Source: Leptospira sanjuanensis (GTDB lineage: Bacteria > Spirochaetota > Leptospiria > Leptospirales > Leptospiraceae). From it: a stretch of 64,000 bases of DNA. Where the stretch lies: the NCBI RefSeq assembly GCF_022267325.1, contig NZ_JAIZBG010000001.1, positions 3,036,001 through 3,100,000 of the forward strand, read 5' to 3'. The notes under the pieces are model-generated. The model did no database searches. It was not told the DNA's origin and worked only from the letters and a program-made list of their open reading frames with translations. Shown piece after piece: positions 14,772 through 26,568 of this stretch. Position 1 is the stretch's first letter; each line of letters starts with the position of its first letter. Position numbers and translations under genes: made by a program.

Positions 14772-14825
14772 AGGCTCAAAGGAACCGCGCAAAAAACAGC
14801 AAACCGCTTTGTAGTGCCGATTCGT

Positions 14826-16106
<1,281 letters not shown>

Positions 16107-16374
16107 TGTTTCGTTTTTGCGTAAGGGAGAAGTGTATAGTAAATATCGGTTCGGGGGAAGTCGGAATTCAGTCGCGTTAACTTATGAGACATAAGATCGA
16201 GAAAAAAGAGAATGAATCGTGATTCGACATTCTTTCTGTGAATCGGAGAAGCACACGGAGATCCGACTTTTTAAACGGAAGTTTGTCGCGATCCTTGTAA
16301 CGAACAATATCGAGAAACGGAAATCTCCAAAAAAAATCCCGCTGAAGGTTTGGAATTAACCCGAAAAAGAATGT

Positions 16375-16901
<527 letters not shown>

Positions 16902-16902
<1 letters not shown>

Positions 16903-17702
16903 TGGGATTCATAGATCAAGACACAATCGACCTGGGTTCAGGAAACAAAATCCTGACTTTAAGCCTCAACAACCCGGAAACTAGAAATTCTATGACTCGC
17001 GAAATGGGACTGGAATTCAAAAAGATCATCGATGGATTGATTGAAACCTCGGAAAAACACAAGCCGAGAGTTGTCATTCTGACCGGAAAAAATAACATTT
17101 TTTCCGCGGGCGGAAATTTCGAACTGCTTAAGTCCTTCTCAACAAAAGATTACGAGACGAACAAGAAAACTATGTTCGAATTTTATAATCTATTTTTATC
17201 GGTAAGAAGATTGGATATCCCGGTTATCTGCGCGGCCAACGGTCACGCAATCGGAGCCGGATTTTCTCTGGCTTTTGCGTGCGACATTCGCGTATTTGCC
17301 AACGAATCAAAATATCAATTCAACTTTGTAAAACTCGGAATTCATCCTGGAATGGGTTCCAGTTATATCGTTAAAGAATTGTTCGGAACTCATATCGCAA
17401 ACAGGCTTTTATTTTTGGCCGAAACGTTAAACGGAGAAGAGGCGTTCCGACTTGGACTTTGCAACGATTCCGTTCCTCAAAAAGAAGTCCTGGGAAGAGC
17501 AACAGAAATCGCGATCGCCTTATCCGAAAGCGCTCCTTTGGCGCTCGCTGAATTGAAAAAGAATACTTACGACAAAGATAAACTGGAAGCCGCTCTAAAA
17601 AAAGAAGCTGAATCTCAAGCAAGGAACTTTATATCCGCGGACTTTAAAGAAACCATCAAGGCGATCGAACAGAAACGGAAACCAGTTTTTAAAGGTTTAT
17701 AA
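16902..17702 (+). CDS. Enoyl-CoA hydratase/isomerase (crotonase) family protein, atypical active site
   Basis: 266 residues, the standard length of a crotonase. The oxyanion segments are clear: [12 protein letters not shown] near 67-75 and [23 protein letters not shown] near 108-130, then [16 protein letters not shown]. In hydratases one catalytic Glu lies in GGGxE and the other in QPE before LLGxIPG. Here the aligned positions read GAGFS and FNF, so both glutamates are absent. The protein probably does another crotonase-fold reaction or has lost hydration activity. It is coupled to the preceding hypothetical gene and ends tail-to-tail with the DUF4015 gene. Confidence 0.85.
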
Positions 17703-18881
17703 CTAGTCCTTTTTTGTCTCTTTATCGTAATCCTTCAAGGCCTGGAAAGTTGATTCGTAATCATTCCAGGCATTCCAGACCACAAACCCATGGCCGCCGC
17801 TATCGTACGACGCTTTTACTTGTGCCTTAATATAATCGGGAAGTGTGAGTCCCGACTTTCCAACGGACATGTTAAATCCTTGGATATATGGGATAACGCG
17901 TGTCGTCTTTAACGATCGTTTTAATGTAAGAAGAGTTCCGTCATAAACGGTTTGATAAGGATCTTTGATGCGAGCAGGCATCCCATAAAAATGGGAAGGG
18001 TACAACATAGGATAAATGACATCGACTACTTGTGCAAAGACTTCCACTTTCTGACCGATCATATCGTTCTGATTGAATGGGATCCGACCAAAAATATCTG
18101 CTCCTATATAAGGAAGATTTTCGCATTTGAGTGTTTCATTTCTTATGTCTTTTATAATGCCTGAGATATTCTTATAACGCGTCTCGTATGTTAATTTTAA
18201 TTGAAGATTGTCGGCATATCGAATGTAATCTAATTGAATTTCCGGAAATCCGGATTCGCAGGCGGATCGAATTGATTTAAGAATAGAAGTAATCCTTTGA
18301 TTAGAGGGTTTTTCGGTCGGGAGTCCTCCGTCAAAATTAACAACTCTTGCAACCGGATAGAAGCCCTCTTCGACCAATCCTTCTAAAACCCGTTTGGAAG
18401 GTGCCGACGGTTGCACATCAATCACAAGCAAATTCACGCCATGTTCTTTACCTTTTCTTCTTAAGTCCCGAAATTCCTTTTCCTTCTTTAAAGTCCTTTG
18501 GGATATATAAATTCCCCGAGAGAATTCAGGAACTTTAGCGCTCAAAATTGCTCTTGGCTCAGGGTTTCTAACCGAATTCTCGACATTTTGCTGGGGGATT
18601 CCGACTTCCACCTTCGCTCTTAAATCCGGTTCTGGCTTTCGGATTTTTGATTTTGATAATATCTCGGAAGTTGGGAGTCTTTCCGAATTCGTAGCGTTCG
18701 AATCTTCAACTTTTTTCTTTTCAATTCGCGTAGATCCGACTTCTAAATCAATAGTTTCGCGGAAAGTCACTTCCGGTATTTGTTTTTTATTATTCCTTTT
18801 TGGAAAAGGCAGATCGAAGTCAGAAAATAAAGATGGAGTCCAGAAGAAAAATAGAAATATAAAAGGAATAATCGTTTTCAC
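17703..18881 (-). CDS. Putative glycoside hydrolase, DUF4015 family, exported
   Basis: 392 residues with a signal peptide ([20 protein letters not shown]) and a low-complexity linker to about residue 115. A TIM-barrel domain follows: [32 protein letters not shown], the signature [29 protein letters not shown] and [12 protein letters not shown]. These match the DUF4015/putative glycosyl hydrolase family; LDYIRY carries the presumed catalytic-site Asp. It is probably periplasmic or surface-exposed. The substrate is unknown. The linker and coding region are visibly more A+T-rich than genes to the left. Confidence 0.85.
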   Translation of the reverse strand: MKTIIPFIFLFFFWTPSLFSDFDLPFPKRNNKKQIPEVTFRETIDLEVGSTRIEKKKVEDSNATNSERLPTSEILSKSKIRKPEPDLRAKVEVGIPQQNVENSVRNPEPRAILSAKVPEFSRGIYISQRTLKKEKEFRDLRRKGKEHGVNLLVIDVQPSAPSKRVLEGLVEEGFYPVARVVNFDGGLPTEKPSNQRITSILKSIRSACESGFPEIQLDYIRYADNLQLKLTYETRYKNISGIIKDIRNETLKCENLPYIGADIFGRIPFNQNDMIGQKVEVFAQVVDVIYPMLYPSHFYGMPARIKDPYQTVYDGTLLTLKRSLKTTRVIPYIQGFNMSVGKSGLTLPDYIKAQVKASYDSGGHGFVVWNAWNDYESTFQALKDYDKETKKD

Positions 18882-19056
18882 AGGTTTTAAATGTTCGGAA
18901 AGTTCAAAGATATTTTTCAGTTCTTTACTAAATGTCGGAGTTCAATCCGGCGAACTAAAAGAAACTGTTTGGAATTCGGATTGATAATCAAATTCTTTTT
19001 GAAATGTTATATCGAAAAATGACTTAAATGTCATTTGCAAAGGGTTAGGAGGCGTG

Positions 19057-19998
19057 ATGTCTACGGGTTTTATCTTTTCAGAAGATTTTCTGCAGCATAA
19101 TTCAGGACCTCGAATTTCACATTTCGAGAATTCAGACCGACTTCTTGCATGCTTGAATCGATTGCATCAAACCAGCTATTTTTCTTCTCTATTCAGGCCG
19201 GAAATGAAAGGCTTTCCTCAAGACCTTCTAAAGGAAGTTCATTCAAGTTATCACTTGCAAAAAATTGAAGATTCCAAAGAACGGAGAGGATACTTTGATT
19301 CCGATACTCCATTCACGGAAAAATCGTGGCTTGCTGCATATTCGGCAGCAAATTCGGGCCTGGCCCTGGCCGATGCAATCATCTCCGGTCAAATTCGAAA
19401 TGGTTTCTCTCTTTTAAGACCTCCCGGACACCATGCAGAACATAATCGTATTATGGGATTTTGCATGTTAAACAATGTTGCTATCGCAGCTCGTTACCTA
19501 CAGAAGAACGGTTTTAAAAAAATATTCATTCTCGACTGGGACGTTCATCATGGAAATGGAACTCAGGAAATCTTTTATAGAGATCCAACAGTTTACTACC
19601 TATCTATACATCAGTTCCCATTCTATCCGATGACGGGTTCATTGTCCGAGATGGGCGAGGGTCCTGGTGTTGGTGTAACGAAAAATATTCCAATGCAAGC
19701 GAATTCAGACAATCAAACTTACGTTCGAAAATTCAAAGAAATAGTAATTCCGACAATAGAAAGTTATGAACCAGATATCCTCTTAATATCAGCCGGATTT
19801 GACGCTCATAAAGATGACCCCCTTGGAGGTATGAATATTACGACAACTGGCTTTGAGGAATTAACTCGAATCACACTTGAAAGCGCCAACAAAATCTGCC
19901 AAGGAAAAGTTTTATCTTTCTTAGAAGGGGGTTACGACTTAACCGCATTGTCAGAATCCGTTGAAGCACACTTAGCCGTTATGAATTCTTTTTCTTAA
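19057..19998 (+). CDS. Class II histone-deacetylase-like deacylase
   Basis: 313 residues from ATG 19057, which has AGGAGG (19047-19052) 4 nt upstream; a GTG at 19054 is less well spaced. All HDAC-superfamily signatures are present: LRPPGHHAE, GFCMLNNVAIAARYL, DWDVHHGNGTQE (zinc Asp/His), SAGFDAHKDDPLGG (zinc Asp) and LEGGYDLTAL. The active site is complete, so it should be a Zn2+-dependent amide deacylase, like acetylpolyamine amidohydrolase or AcuC, acting in the cytoplasm. It heads a run of five + strand genes with gaps of 40-125 bp or an overlap. The substrate is unknown. Confidence 0.9.
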   Translation: MSTGFIFSEDFLQHNSGPRISHFENSDRLLACLNRLHQTSYFSSLFRPEMKGFPQDLLKEVHSSYHLQKIEDSKERRGYFDSDTPFTEKSWLAAYSAANSGLALADAIISGQIRNGFSLLRPPGHHAEHNRIMGFCMLNNVAIAARYLQKNGFKKIFILDWDVHHGNGTQEIFYRDPTVYYLSIHQFPFYPMTGSLSEMGEGPGVGVTKNIPMQANSDNQTYVRKFKEIVIPTIESYEPDILLISAGFDAHKDDPLGGMNITTTGFEELTRITLESANKICQGKVLSFLEGGYDLTALSESVEAHLAVMNSFS

Positions 19999-20060
19999 TT
20001 TTTTTTGCTTGAGTAACTCTTCCAGAATTCTCCGGAACCGTAAATGGCATGGAGATTACG

Positions 20061-20579
20061 ATGCAAGAGCAAACGATCAGAAGTTTCACCGAATATAAAG
20101 GTCAATCACACCGTAACATGGGCCCCTCGGATTTATTGATTCCGCTGCATTTAGAAAGTCACGTATTAAAACAAATAAAGAAACACAAGAATCTAAGAAA
20201 TTATTTTCATTTTTTAATTGTTAAATTTCAGAAGGAAAATCTTTTTTCAAAGTTTTCAGATACTGCTTTTAGAAAAACTCTCTATCAATCAAAACATCTA
20301 CAATTGATTCGATATTCCTTCCGTCCTGATCATCAAGATTGGTATGAGGCCAAGTTCGCCGGTTTTTACTTCGGAATATCGGTGTGTAAATTTTTTTCTC
20401 GATTAGTCGATTTGGATATAGAAGACGATTCTCAAAGTAAAAATTTAAGGGAGGAACTCATAAAATTAACAAAAATTGAAATCGGTCCTTTGCACTTTTA
20501 TTTCACGATTATTTCCAATCGAAAATTCATTTTGAAGAAACTTGTGCGAGGAAAAAATTTCGAGTTGAACAGTGCATAA
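20061..20579 (+). CDS. Diverged DUF1564-like protein
   Basis: 172 residues from ATG 20061, which has GGAG 6 nt upstream; ATG 20049 in frame is less well placed. I recognise the DUF1564 order seen in the gene at 7042-7590: SDLLIPLHL near the start, a basic helical stretch, KTLYQ, then IRYSFRPDHQDWYEAKFAGFYFGISVCKFFSRLVDLD against the NVRLSTGSW...[17 protein letters not shown] block. Sequence identity is low but the spacing is kept. It lies 62 bp after the HDAC-like gene, probably in the same transcript. Function is unknown. Confidence 0.65.
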   Translation: MQEQTIRSFTEYKGQSHRNMGPSDLLIPLHLESHVLKQIKKHKNLRNYFHFLIVKFQKENLFSKFSDTAFRKTLYQSKHLQLIRYSFRPDHQDWYEAKFAGFYFGISVCKFFSRLVDLDIEDDSQSKNLREELIKLTKIEIGPLHFYFTIISNRKFILKKLVRGKNFELNSA

Positions 20580-20621
20580 TTTTCAGATTTTTTATCGGGA
20601 TAATCCGATATTTATAAGGAA

Positions 20622-20951
20622 ATGGAAACCTCTTTGGAAGAGTTAAATCATATAGAAAAGAGATTTAGAAAATATATTCTTATCTTAGATTTTCTTCTTC
20701 GCGAAACGAGGACCGAGCTCTCGCAGAATCGTGCAAAGCGGGAAACATGGTATAAACGTAACGAAAATTGGAAGTTGCATCATGTTCATCCTGAAAATAA
20801 TAGCTTTCAGAACCTGATTCAGAATATCGAATCACCTTCTCTTCTGAGAACTTCGCTCCCCTTTCGGCCGATTCCGAGCAACGAGAACAAATCGATTTTA
20901 AAAAACAATTTCGCGATTCAGGAATTCCGACCCCTTCCTTTTAACGATTAG
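20622..20951 (+). CDS. Small hypothetical protein (109 aa)
   Basis: A 109-residue basic protein. The first ~40 residues are helical (MEIKRFRKYILILDF-type pattern) and the rest is polar and Pro/Asn-rich, probably disordered. AAGGA lies just before the ATG, with short spacing. It lies between the DUF1564-like gene and the NHL protein in the same direction, so it may be real and cotranscribed. I recognise no family; it could be a chance frame. Confidence 0.4.
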   Translation: METSLEELNHIEKRFRKYILILDFLLRETRTELSQNRAKRETWYKRNENWKLHHVHPENNSFQNLIQNIESPSLLRTSLPFRPIPSNENKSILKNNFAIQEFRPLPFND

Positions 20952-21074
20952 AATTTCCGAGTTTCAAACTCGTCGCTTCGGTTTCTGTAATTAATTCCTT
21001 TGATTAAAAAATTCTTGAAATTATGTCTCTTTTTGGCCCTCATAGAGAGATCGGGGTTCAATTCCGGACTAATT

Positions 21075-23105
21075 ATGTATTTCTATCGATTCTTAATTTT
21101 ATTGCCCCTCCTTTTCATTACTTTCACGTTGAATTCCGACGGACTTCCAAATTTTTCTATCCAAGAAAAAGAAGCTCGAACCCAGTTTTCGAGAGGTTTT
21201 TCGTATTTTAATAATTCTCGATATTCTTCCGCTCGGGAGAACTTTTTAAAGGCACTCTCTATTAAATCGGATTTTACTTTAGCAAGACTCTTACTTTCCA
21301 ATTCTTACTACTTGTCCGGTGATTGGCCAGAGAGCATGTCGGAATTAGAACAAATCGAGGGTACGACCGGCCTAAATCAAATTCAAAAAGCAAGACTCGA
21401 TGCTCTCAGAATCAACCTCGCTGGTGGCAGCCAAGATTCTGCCCCTCGTTACTACTCTGCAATTATAGGCGACGACCTTCGGCGTTTTCGGTTTCGAAAT
21501 CCATCCGACGTAGCAATTGACGATGATGGATTTCTCTACGTTCTCTCTTTTGATACAGCGAATATAGTAAAATTTGATCCCAATGGCAATCCCGTTGATA
21601 ACTTCAAAGGATCCTTAGGTCGGAATTTATCGGGTCCTCTATTCTTCTCTTTGAGAGGAACCTCGATTTTCGTAGCTGATTTTAAGTCTGACAAGATCTA
21701 TGAATTCAATACACGGGGTGAATATAGAAATCGCTTCGGAATATCCGGAAAAGGGAACGGTGAATTTCACGGTCCGACGGGAATATTTTTAACAAAAAGC
21801 GGATTTCTGTATGTTTCTGACTCCGGAAACAATCGCGTTCAAAAACTAAAAACGGACGGCACATTTATTCAGGAAATTGGAGTCGGAATTCTGCGAAATC
21901 CATCCGGACTCAAAGTAAATTCCAAAGGAGAAATCTACGTAGCCGATCGCGGAAATTCAAGAATCGCAGTATTCGATGCGGAAGGAAACTTTCTTCGAGA
22001 AATTACAAACCCGAATACATTATCGTCACCTCGAAATCTCACGATTCGAAAGAACGAACTTTATATCTCGGATGAAAAGTCGGGACTCATCATCTACAAC
22101 ACTCTCGAAAATACTTGGAAAGCCCTCGATTCATTCCGAGATTCGAAGAATATGGTTCGAAAGTTAAACCAACCATTCTCTTCTGCATTCGATTACACCG
22201 GGACTCATTATATTGCCGATTTCAACCGCCATCGAGTCGAGATTTTCAGCCCCTCCAACCAGATGTCTTCCAACCTGGACATCGTAGTTGAAAAGGTTTT
22301 AAACAGAGAATATCCGGATATTTCCGTATTTATGCGAGTCCGTGATCGATCCGGCCGGGACATCAAAGCAATACCGAGGAACTCTTTCCGTGTTTACGAG
22401 TACGGCAACTTGGCCCCCTTGATCGGGCTCGCCGATATGCAGCAATTCAACAATCGAATTTCAGTCTCCCTCGTTTATGAGAACACTCCCGAAGTAAAAG
22501 CGGCCTATCCTGTATTCGAAAAATCGCTCAAACCTCTTCTGACCTCCTTGAGACAATACGACGGCGTTGAAGTTCTCCGTTCAGGGTCGGAACTCATCAA
22601 AGCTTCCGATTTCAACTACTCAATGCATGAAATCTTTCGAATCTTAAGAACCTCTCCGAGCGAAAGCTCCTCGAAAACCGGCAAGGCGATTTACAGAGGG
22701 ATATCCGACCTACTTGACCGGCTCGGTCCTCGGATCGTTTTGATTTTGGTTTCCGGAAATTCGCACGCAGACTCGTTTACGCAGATTTCTCCGGAAAAGA
22801 TCATCCGTTACTCCAAAGCCCACTCCATCCCGGTTTATTTTCTATCCTTGTCGGATAACGGACCGGCCGTAGAAACCTACAAAACGATCGCTGCATCGAC
22901 CGGCGGCAAATACATCTTAGTTCCGGGAGAAGGATTAGAAAAAAATCTCTATGATTCTTTTCTAACACATAAAGACCGCAGATATATTGTATCCTTCAAA
23001 AGCAGAATGGATGCTGACAAAAAAGATTTCTATATTCCGCTGACAGTCGAAGCGAATTTCAGAAACACTTCAGGAAAAGCGGAAGCGGGATTCTTCACAA
23101 AATGA
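21075..23105 (+). CDS. Exported TPR-NHL propeller-VWA-like protein
   Basis: 676 residues from ATG 21075 (a TTG at 21000 is a possible upstream start). A signal peptide is followed by a TPR pair (~40-105), then at least five NHL-type repeats (~130-400; e.g. FRNPSDVAIDDDGFLYVLS, FHGPTGIFLTKSGFLYVSDS, LRNPSGLKVNSKGEIYVADR) that should form a beta-propeller. The C-terminal ~250 residues resemble a von Willebrand A fold (VSLVYENTPE, GPRIVLILVSGNSHAD, HSIPVYFLSLSD), with the DxSxS metal motif lost. It is probably a periplasmic or surface scaffold. Its TGA overlaps the ATG of the next TPR gene (ATGA), so the two are coupled. Confidence 0.8.
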   Translation: MYFYRFLILLPLLFITFTLNSDGLPNFSIQEKEARTQFSRGFSYFNNSRYSSARENFLKALSIKSDFTLARLLLSNSYYLSGDWPESMSELEQIEGTTGLNQIQKARLDALRINLAGGSQDSAPRYYSAIIGDDLRRFRFRNPSDVAIDDDGFLYVLSFDTANIVKFDPNGNPVDNFKGSLGRNLSGPLFFSLRGTSIFVADFKSDKIYEFNTRGEYRNRFGISGKGNGEFHGPTGIFLTKSGFLYVSDSGNNRVQKLKTDGTFIQEIGVGILRNPSGLKVNSKGEIYVADRGNSRIAVFDAEGNFLREITNPNTLSSPRNLTIRKNELYISDEKSGLIIYNTLENTWKALDSFRDSKNMVRKLNQPFSSAFDYTGTHYIADFNRHRVEIFSPSNQMSSNLDIVVEKVLNREYPDISVFMRVRDRSGRDIKAIPRNSFRVYEYGNLAPLIGLADMQQFNNRISVSLVYENTPEVKAAYPVFEKSLKPLLTSLRQYDGVEVLRSGSELIKASDFNYSMHEIFRILRTSPSESSSKTGKAIYRGISDLLDRLGPRIVLILVSGNSHADSFTQISPEKIIRYSKAHSIPVYFLSLSDNGPAVETYKTIAASTGGKYILVPGEGLEKNLYDSFLTHKDRRYIVSFKSRMDADKKDFYIPLTVEANFRNTSGKAEAGFFTK

Positions 23106-25102
23106 AATTCGACCTTATTCAAAAACGCTCCTTAATCTTCTTAGCAATCCTACTTTGCTTAAGACCGATTTCATCGCAGGAAACGATTCGAAAGATACAA
23201 GAGGGAGAATCCTTTCTCAAAGACAGAAATTACGCCGCAGCATATCAATCTTTTTCCGAAGCATCGAGAGCGAACTCGATGTCCGTTCGGTCGCTCCTCG
23301 GATTGGCGGAAGCGGCAAAACATCTGCATAAGTATAACGAATCCTTCGAAGCGTATAACAAAGCGCTCGCTCTCGAACCGGAAAATAAGACCGCAATCAA
23401 AGGAGCCGCCCTCGCTTACGTTCGCAAGAAAGAATATCAGAATTCTCTAAAGCTTCTGAAGCCGTCTCTCGAAACGGATCCGTTCGATCCGGTCTTAGCC
23501 CCCGTCCAAATCCAAATCCTCCTGGAAATGGGAAGTTACGAATCCGCTCTGAAAAAGCTGGAAGCCTCGCGCACAAAATTTCAAAGCTCGAAAGAAGTTC
23601 AAATCTTGGAAGCGAAAGTAAACGGTAAAACGGGAAACTTTTCCAAATCCTATCATCTTTGGAACTCGGTCCTCGCGTCTTCCTCCGATGATCCGGAGTT
23701 ATTTTTTAATATGGCTTCTTTGTTGATCGATTGGTCCGAAAAAAGTTCGCACCAGGAAAGAAAACAAAAGCTCGAGATGGCCTCCGAAAAACTCGAAAGA
23801 GCGATTTCTCTGTATCCGGATTTCGAGGAAGCGATCGATTCGCTCGTAAGAATCCGAATTTGGCAAGGCGACCATTCATCTGCGGTTACGCTCGCCCGAA
23901 AGCTCGTTTCTTTATATCCTCAAAATCCTTCTTATCTGTATCTCAAAGCGTTTGCGGAAGAGAAAGAAGCGAACAAAGATTCTAACCTAAAAGACGCGCT
24001 CAAAAACGACCTCGTTGAAATATTAAAATTAGATGATTTAGATTCCGTCTCGAGACAAAAAGCGGAGTCGGCGGCGCTGAATCATTTTCCCGAGAATCAT
24101 TCTTTCCGAAGAAAACTCGGTGATTACAGAATGCAGCGGTTTCGATCCGCGAAAAATTCTCTTCTATACGATATGGCGTCCCATCATCTTGCGACTGCGA
24201 GAGAATTGATTCCCGCGCAACCCGAAGTTCAGTTTCAAACCTTGTCCGAATACAAACGAACATCATTCTTCCCTCGATATTTGAACCTTCTTTTATTTTT
24301 AAGAAAGAAATATCCGGAAAACGAAAAGTATCAGTACGAAATCGAGAATCTTTTAGGTTCGATGAAACAATCGATCGCATATAAAGAAGGTTTGGTGGAA
24401 ATCACCGGAGACAATCTTTCGGAAAATTACGGAAGAACTCCGCCCGTTCTTTTGATGTTCGATCTTTCGGACAAATCCTATTTAGGAGATTATCCCGATC
24501 TCGCGCTTTTAGTTTCCTCTTCCGTGCGGAAAATTCTTTCGTTAAATCCTACGATCGCCCTTTCCGGGGTTTTGGAAACGGCACGAAACAATCCAAGTTC
24601 TTTCGACATCAATTCGGAGGCATATACGGGGATCGTGCCTTATAACGAAACAACCTTTTTGAAAGTGAAGGATTCGGCCAAGAACGGGATCAAACCGAGA
24701 TTCCTAATTTACGGTTCCCTAAAATACGAAAATCATTCTTTAAACATCGATTGGACGATCAAGGACTCGAAACACGAAAAAGTTCTTTCAACGTTCCGCG
24801 TTTTTGCGAAAGGAAGAGATTTTCTTCCCGAAGCGGCCGCAAGATCGGCTTCTAAAATTCTCGCGGCGATTCCGCCTTCCGGTTCCGTCTTAAAGGTGAA
24901 AGACGAAGACATCATTCTCAATGTGGGAACTCTCGACGGCTTAAAAAAAGGAAGTAAGGTCCAGATCTACAACACCGCCGGGAAATCGGGAGAGGCTACG
25001 ATCGTAGAAACGGATTACTTTCTTTCGAGAGCCGTTCCGGACAACGGGAACAACGGACTCAAAACTATCTCCGAAGGCGATCGAGTCCTCTGGAAACGTT
25101 AG
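23102..25102 (+). CDS. Exported TPR protein with CsgG/FlgT-like C-terminal region
   Basis: 666 residues with a signal peptide (cleavage near RPISSQ). TPR repeats fill ~25-420 (e.g. YNESFEAYNKALALEPENKTAIKGAALAYVRKKEY). The C-terminal ~250 residues include a CsgG/TolB-N-like segment (PPVLLMFDLSDKSYLGDYPDL ... RFLIYGSLKYENHSL) and a terminal domain DEDIILNVGTLDGLKKGSKVQIY that recalls the FlgT C-terminal domain. These last two are fold impressions, not firm hits. It overlaps the NHL gene by 4 bp and probably acts with it in the envelope. Confidence 0.78.
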   Translation: MKFDLIQKRSLIFLAILLCLRPISSQETIRKIQEGESFLKDRNYAAAYQSFSEASRANSMSVRSLLGLAEAAKHLHKYNESFEAYNKALALEPENKTAIKGAALAYVRKKEYQNSLKLLKPSLETDPFDPVLAPVQIQILLEMGSYESALKKLEASRTKFQSSKEVQILEAKVNGKTGNFSKSYHLWNSVLASSSDDPELFFNMASLLIDWSEKSSHQERKQKLEMASEKLERAISLYPDFEEAIDSLVRIRIWQGDHSSAVTLARKLVSLYPQNPSYLYLKAFAEEKEANKDSNLKDALKNDLVEILKLDDLDSVSRQKAESAALNHFPENHSFRRKLGDYRMQRFRSAKNSLLYDMASHHLATARELIPAQPEVQFQTLSEYKRTSFFPRYLNLLLFLRKKYPENEKYQYEIENLLGSMKQSIAYKEGLVEITGDNLSENYGRTPPVLLMFDLSDKSYLGDYPDLALLVSSSVRKILSLNPTIALSGVLETARNNPSSFDINSEAYTGIVPYNETTFLKVKDSAKNGIKPRFLIYGSLKYENHSLNIDWTIKDSKHEKVLSTFRVFAKGRDFLPEAAARSASKILAAIPPSGSVLKVKDEDIILNVGTLDGLKKGSKVQIYNTAGKSGEATIVETDYFLSRAVPDNGNNGLKTISEGDRVLWKR

Positions 25103-25152
25103 ACGAAACAGAATCTTCCGAAGACGATCGAATTTATCGTTAACTTTAAACC

Positions 25153-25749
25153 TCAATCGCGAAGTCGCGGAAACTCGCTGAAATAATCCAAAATCTCTTC
25201 GGCAATTCCCTGCTCCAATCTGAGAATTTCCTCGGCGTCGTATCGTTCTTTCAAATCGAAAGTCCAGACTCTTCCTTGGATTTTCGTTTTAGAAAGAATG
25301 AATCTTTCCGGTTCGATCGGAAACCAAGTCGGATAATCGGACTGTTTTTGATAGATTCGAGCGGAATCGCTTTTGAACGTGTTTCGATTGACGTGGATCG
25401 TAAATCGGTTGAAAAGAATTCCGTATTCCAGATCCAAATCCACATCCGGATGAATCCGAAATTCCCGGGCTTCCGCGTCCCATTCCATCCGAGATCCTTC
25501 CAGACAAACCTCGTCGTCCGCTTCGATTTCGACGGGAATCGGATAAGAATATGCGGTTTTTATGTTTTTCTTACGATCGTATCCGACCTGAACGTTGGAA
25601 TGTTTTCCCTTCCTTTCGATTCTTACCTGGAACGCGGATTCCGGGCGATGCGCCAAATGCGCTCGGATCGCCGCGACCGCTTCTTTCGAAAACTGCAAGG
25701 GAAGAATTTTGCCGGGAATCTTTTTAAAAATACTAAGAATCGATCTCAT
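25153..25749 (-). CDS. Conserved hypothetical, possible cysteine-less A-type (HesB/IscA-like) domain
   Basis: 198 residues, soluble. The N-terminal ~110 residues (FSKEAVAAIRAHLAHRPESAFQVRIERKG..., then VEIEADDEVCLEGSRMEWD) have the pattern of an IscA/HesB domain, but the cluster cysteines are missing; the single Cys is in EVCLEG. The C-terminal part (ERFILSKTKIQGRVWTFDL ...) is not recognisable. If the fold is right, it would not bind an Fe-S cluster in the usual way. It is convergent with the TPR gene. Confidence 0.6.
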   Translation of the reverse strand: MRSILSIFKKIPGKILPLQFSKEAVAAIRAHLAHRPESAFQVRIERKGKHSNVQVGYDRKKNIKTAYSYPIPVEIEADDEVCLEGSRMEWDAEAREFRIHPDVDLDLEYGILFNRFTIHVNRNTFKSDSARIYQKQSDYPTWFPIEPERFILSKTKIQGRVWTFDLKERYDAEEILRLEQGIAEEILDYFSEFPRLRD

Positions 25750-26121
25750 CGTTGCTTATTTTACCGGTAAACATGTGTAGGAACTCATACAAGAAAGCCG
25801 GGAACAACACTTTTATAAAAGTCGGAACTACGGAATACGACAAAATCTGTAGGAACTACTGCAAAAATAGAAATCAAAACCGGTCTTCGCTTCCAAAATA
25901 AACGCTATTTCTTTTTGTCCCGACAAGAATTCAAAAAAATTCTTGCTTTAAACGCTCTTTATCAAAGCAAAAAAAGGTTTTCTCATCGCATTAGACTACG
26001 ATTTAATGCAAGACATCCGAAACGAGATTCATGCAAACAAAAGCGTTCGCATTATGCGAATAAATTCCGATGCAAATTTCGTATTTGGGCAAAATCGTCT
26101 CGATTCAAAATTCGTCTTCGT
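25750..26121. repeat. Intergenic region with repeated GTAGGAACT-type elements
   Basis: A 372-bp stretch without a credible gene. It holds three copies of a short motif: GTAGGAACTCATAC (25777-25790), AAAGTCGGAACTACG (25819-25833) and TGTAGGAACTAC (25849-25860). A CAAGAATT/AATTCTTG hairpin (25924-25945) follows. From memory, similar elements are scattered through pathogenic Leptospira genomes. Confidence 0.5.
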
Positions 26122-26568
26122 TTAATCCCTGCGAATTCTCGTGCCGTAGTCCATCAGAACTTTCTGATACGATGTGATGAACTGGGGAGAACTGATCATG
26201 TAATCCGCGGTCGATCGATTGCAAGCCATGGGTATATTATAAAGTACTGCAATTCTTAAGAGTGCTTTTACATCCGGGTCGTGCGGCTGCGCGGTCAAAG
26301 GGTCCCAAAAGAAGATCACGATATCCAAATCCCCTTCCGCGATTTTCGCCCCGATTTGCTGATCCCCTCCTAACGGTCCCGAAAGAAATCGATATACGGG
26401 CAATTCGGCCTCTTCGTTTATCAATTTTCCGGTCGTCCCCGTTCCGAATAGATGATGTCTGGATAATATCTCACGATGGGTTTTGACCCATGCGACCAAA
26501 TCCTCTTTGCGATTGTCGTGTGCGACGAGTGCGATTCTTTTTGTCGCGGGAACCGAAACTTCTTTCAT
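26122..26568 (-). CDS. mgsA: Methylglyoxal synthase
   Basis: 148 residues, normal for MgsA. Motifs: RIALVAHDNRKEDLVAWV at the start, the phosphate-binding LFGTGTTGKLI, LSGPLGGDQQIGAKIAEG with the catalytic Asp, and DPLTAQPHDPDVKALLRIA with the catalytic His. It makes methylglyoxal from dihydroxyacetone phosphate, the bypass used when phosphorylated sugars accumulate. It is monocistronic and preceded by a divergent exported protein. Confidence 0.95.
   Translation of the reverse strand: MKEVSVPATKRIALVAHDNRKEDLVAWVKTHREILSRHHLFGTGTTGKLINEEAELPVYRFLSGPLGGDQQIGAKIAEGDLDIVIFFWDPLTAQPHDPDVKALLRIAVLYNIPMACNRSTADYMISSPQFITSYQKVLMDYGTRIRRD

Noticed and set aside
25924..25945. CAAGAATT/AATTCTTG hairpin as mgsA terminator
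   Set aside because: Nearly 180 nt from the stop and no T-tract on the minus strand.
25915..26259. 114-codon plus-strand frame
   Set aside because: Overlaps mgsA antisense, Arg-rich composition, no start signal.
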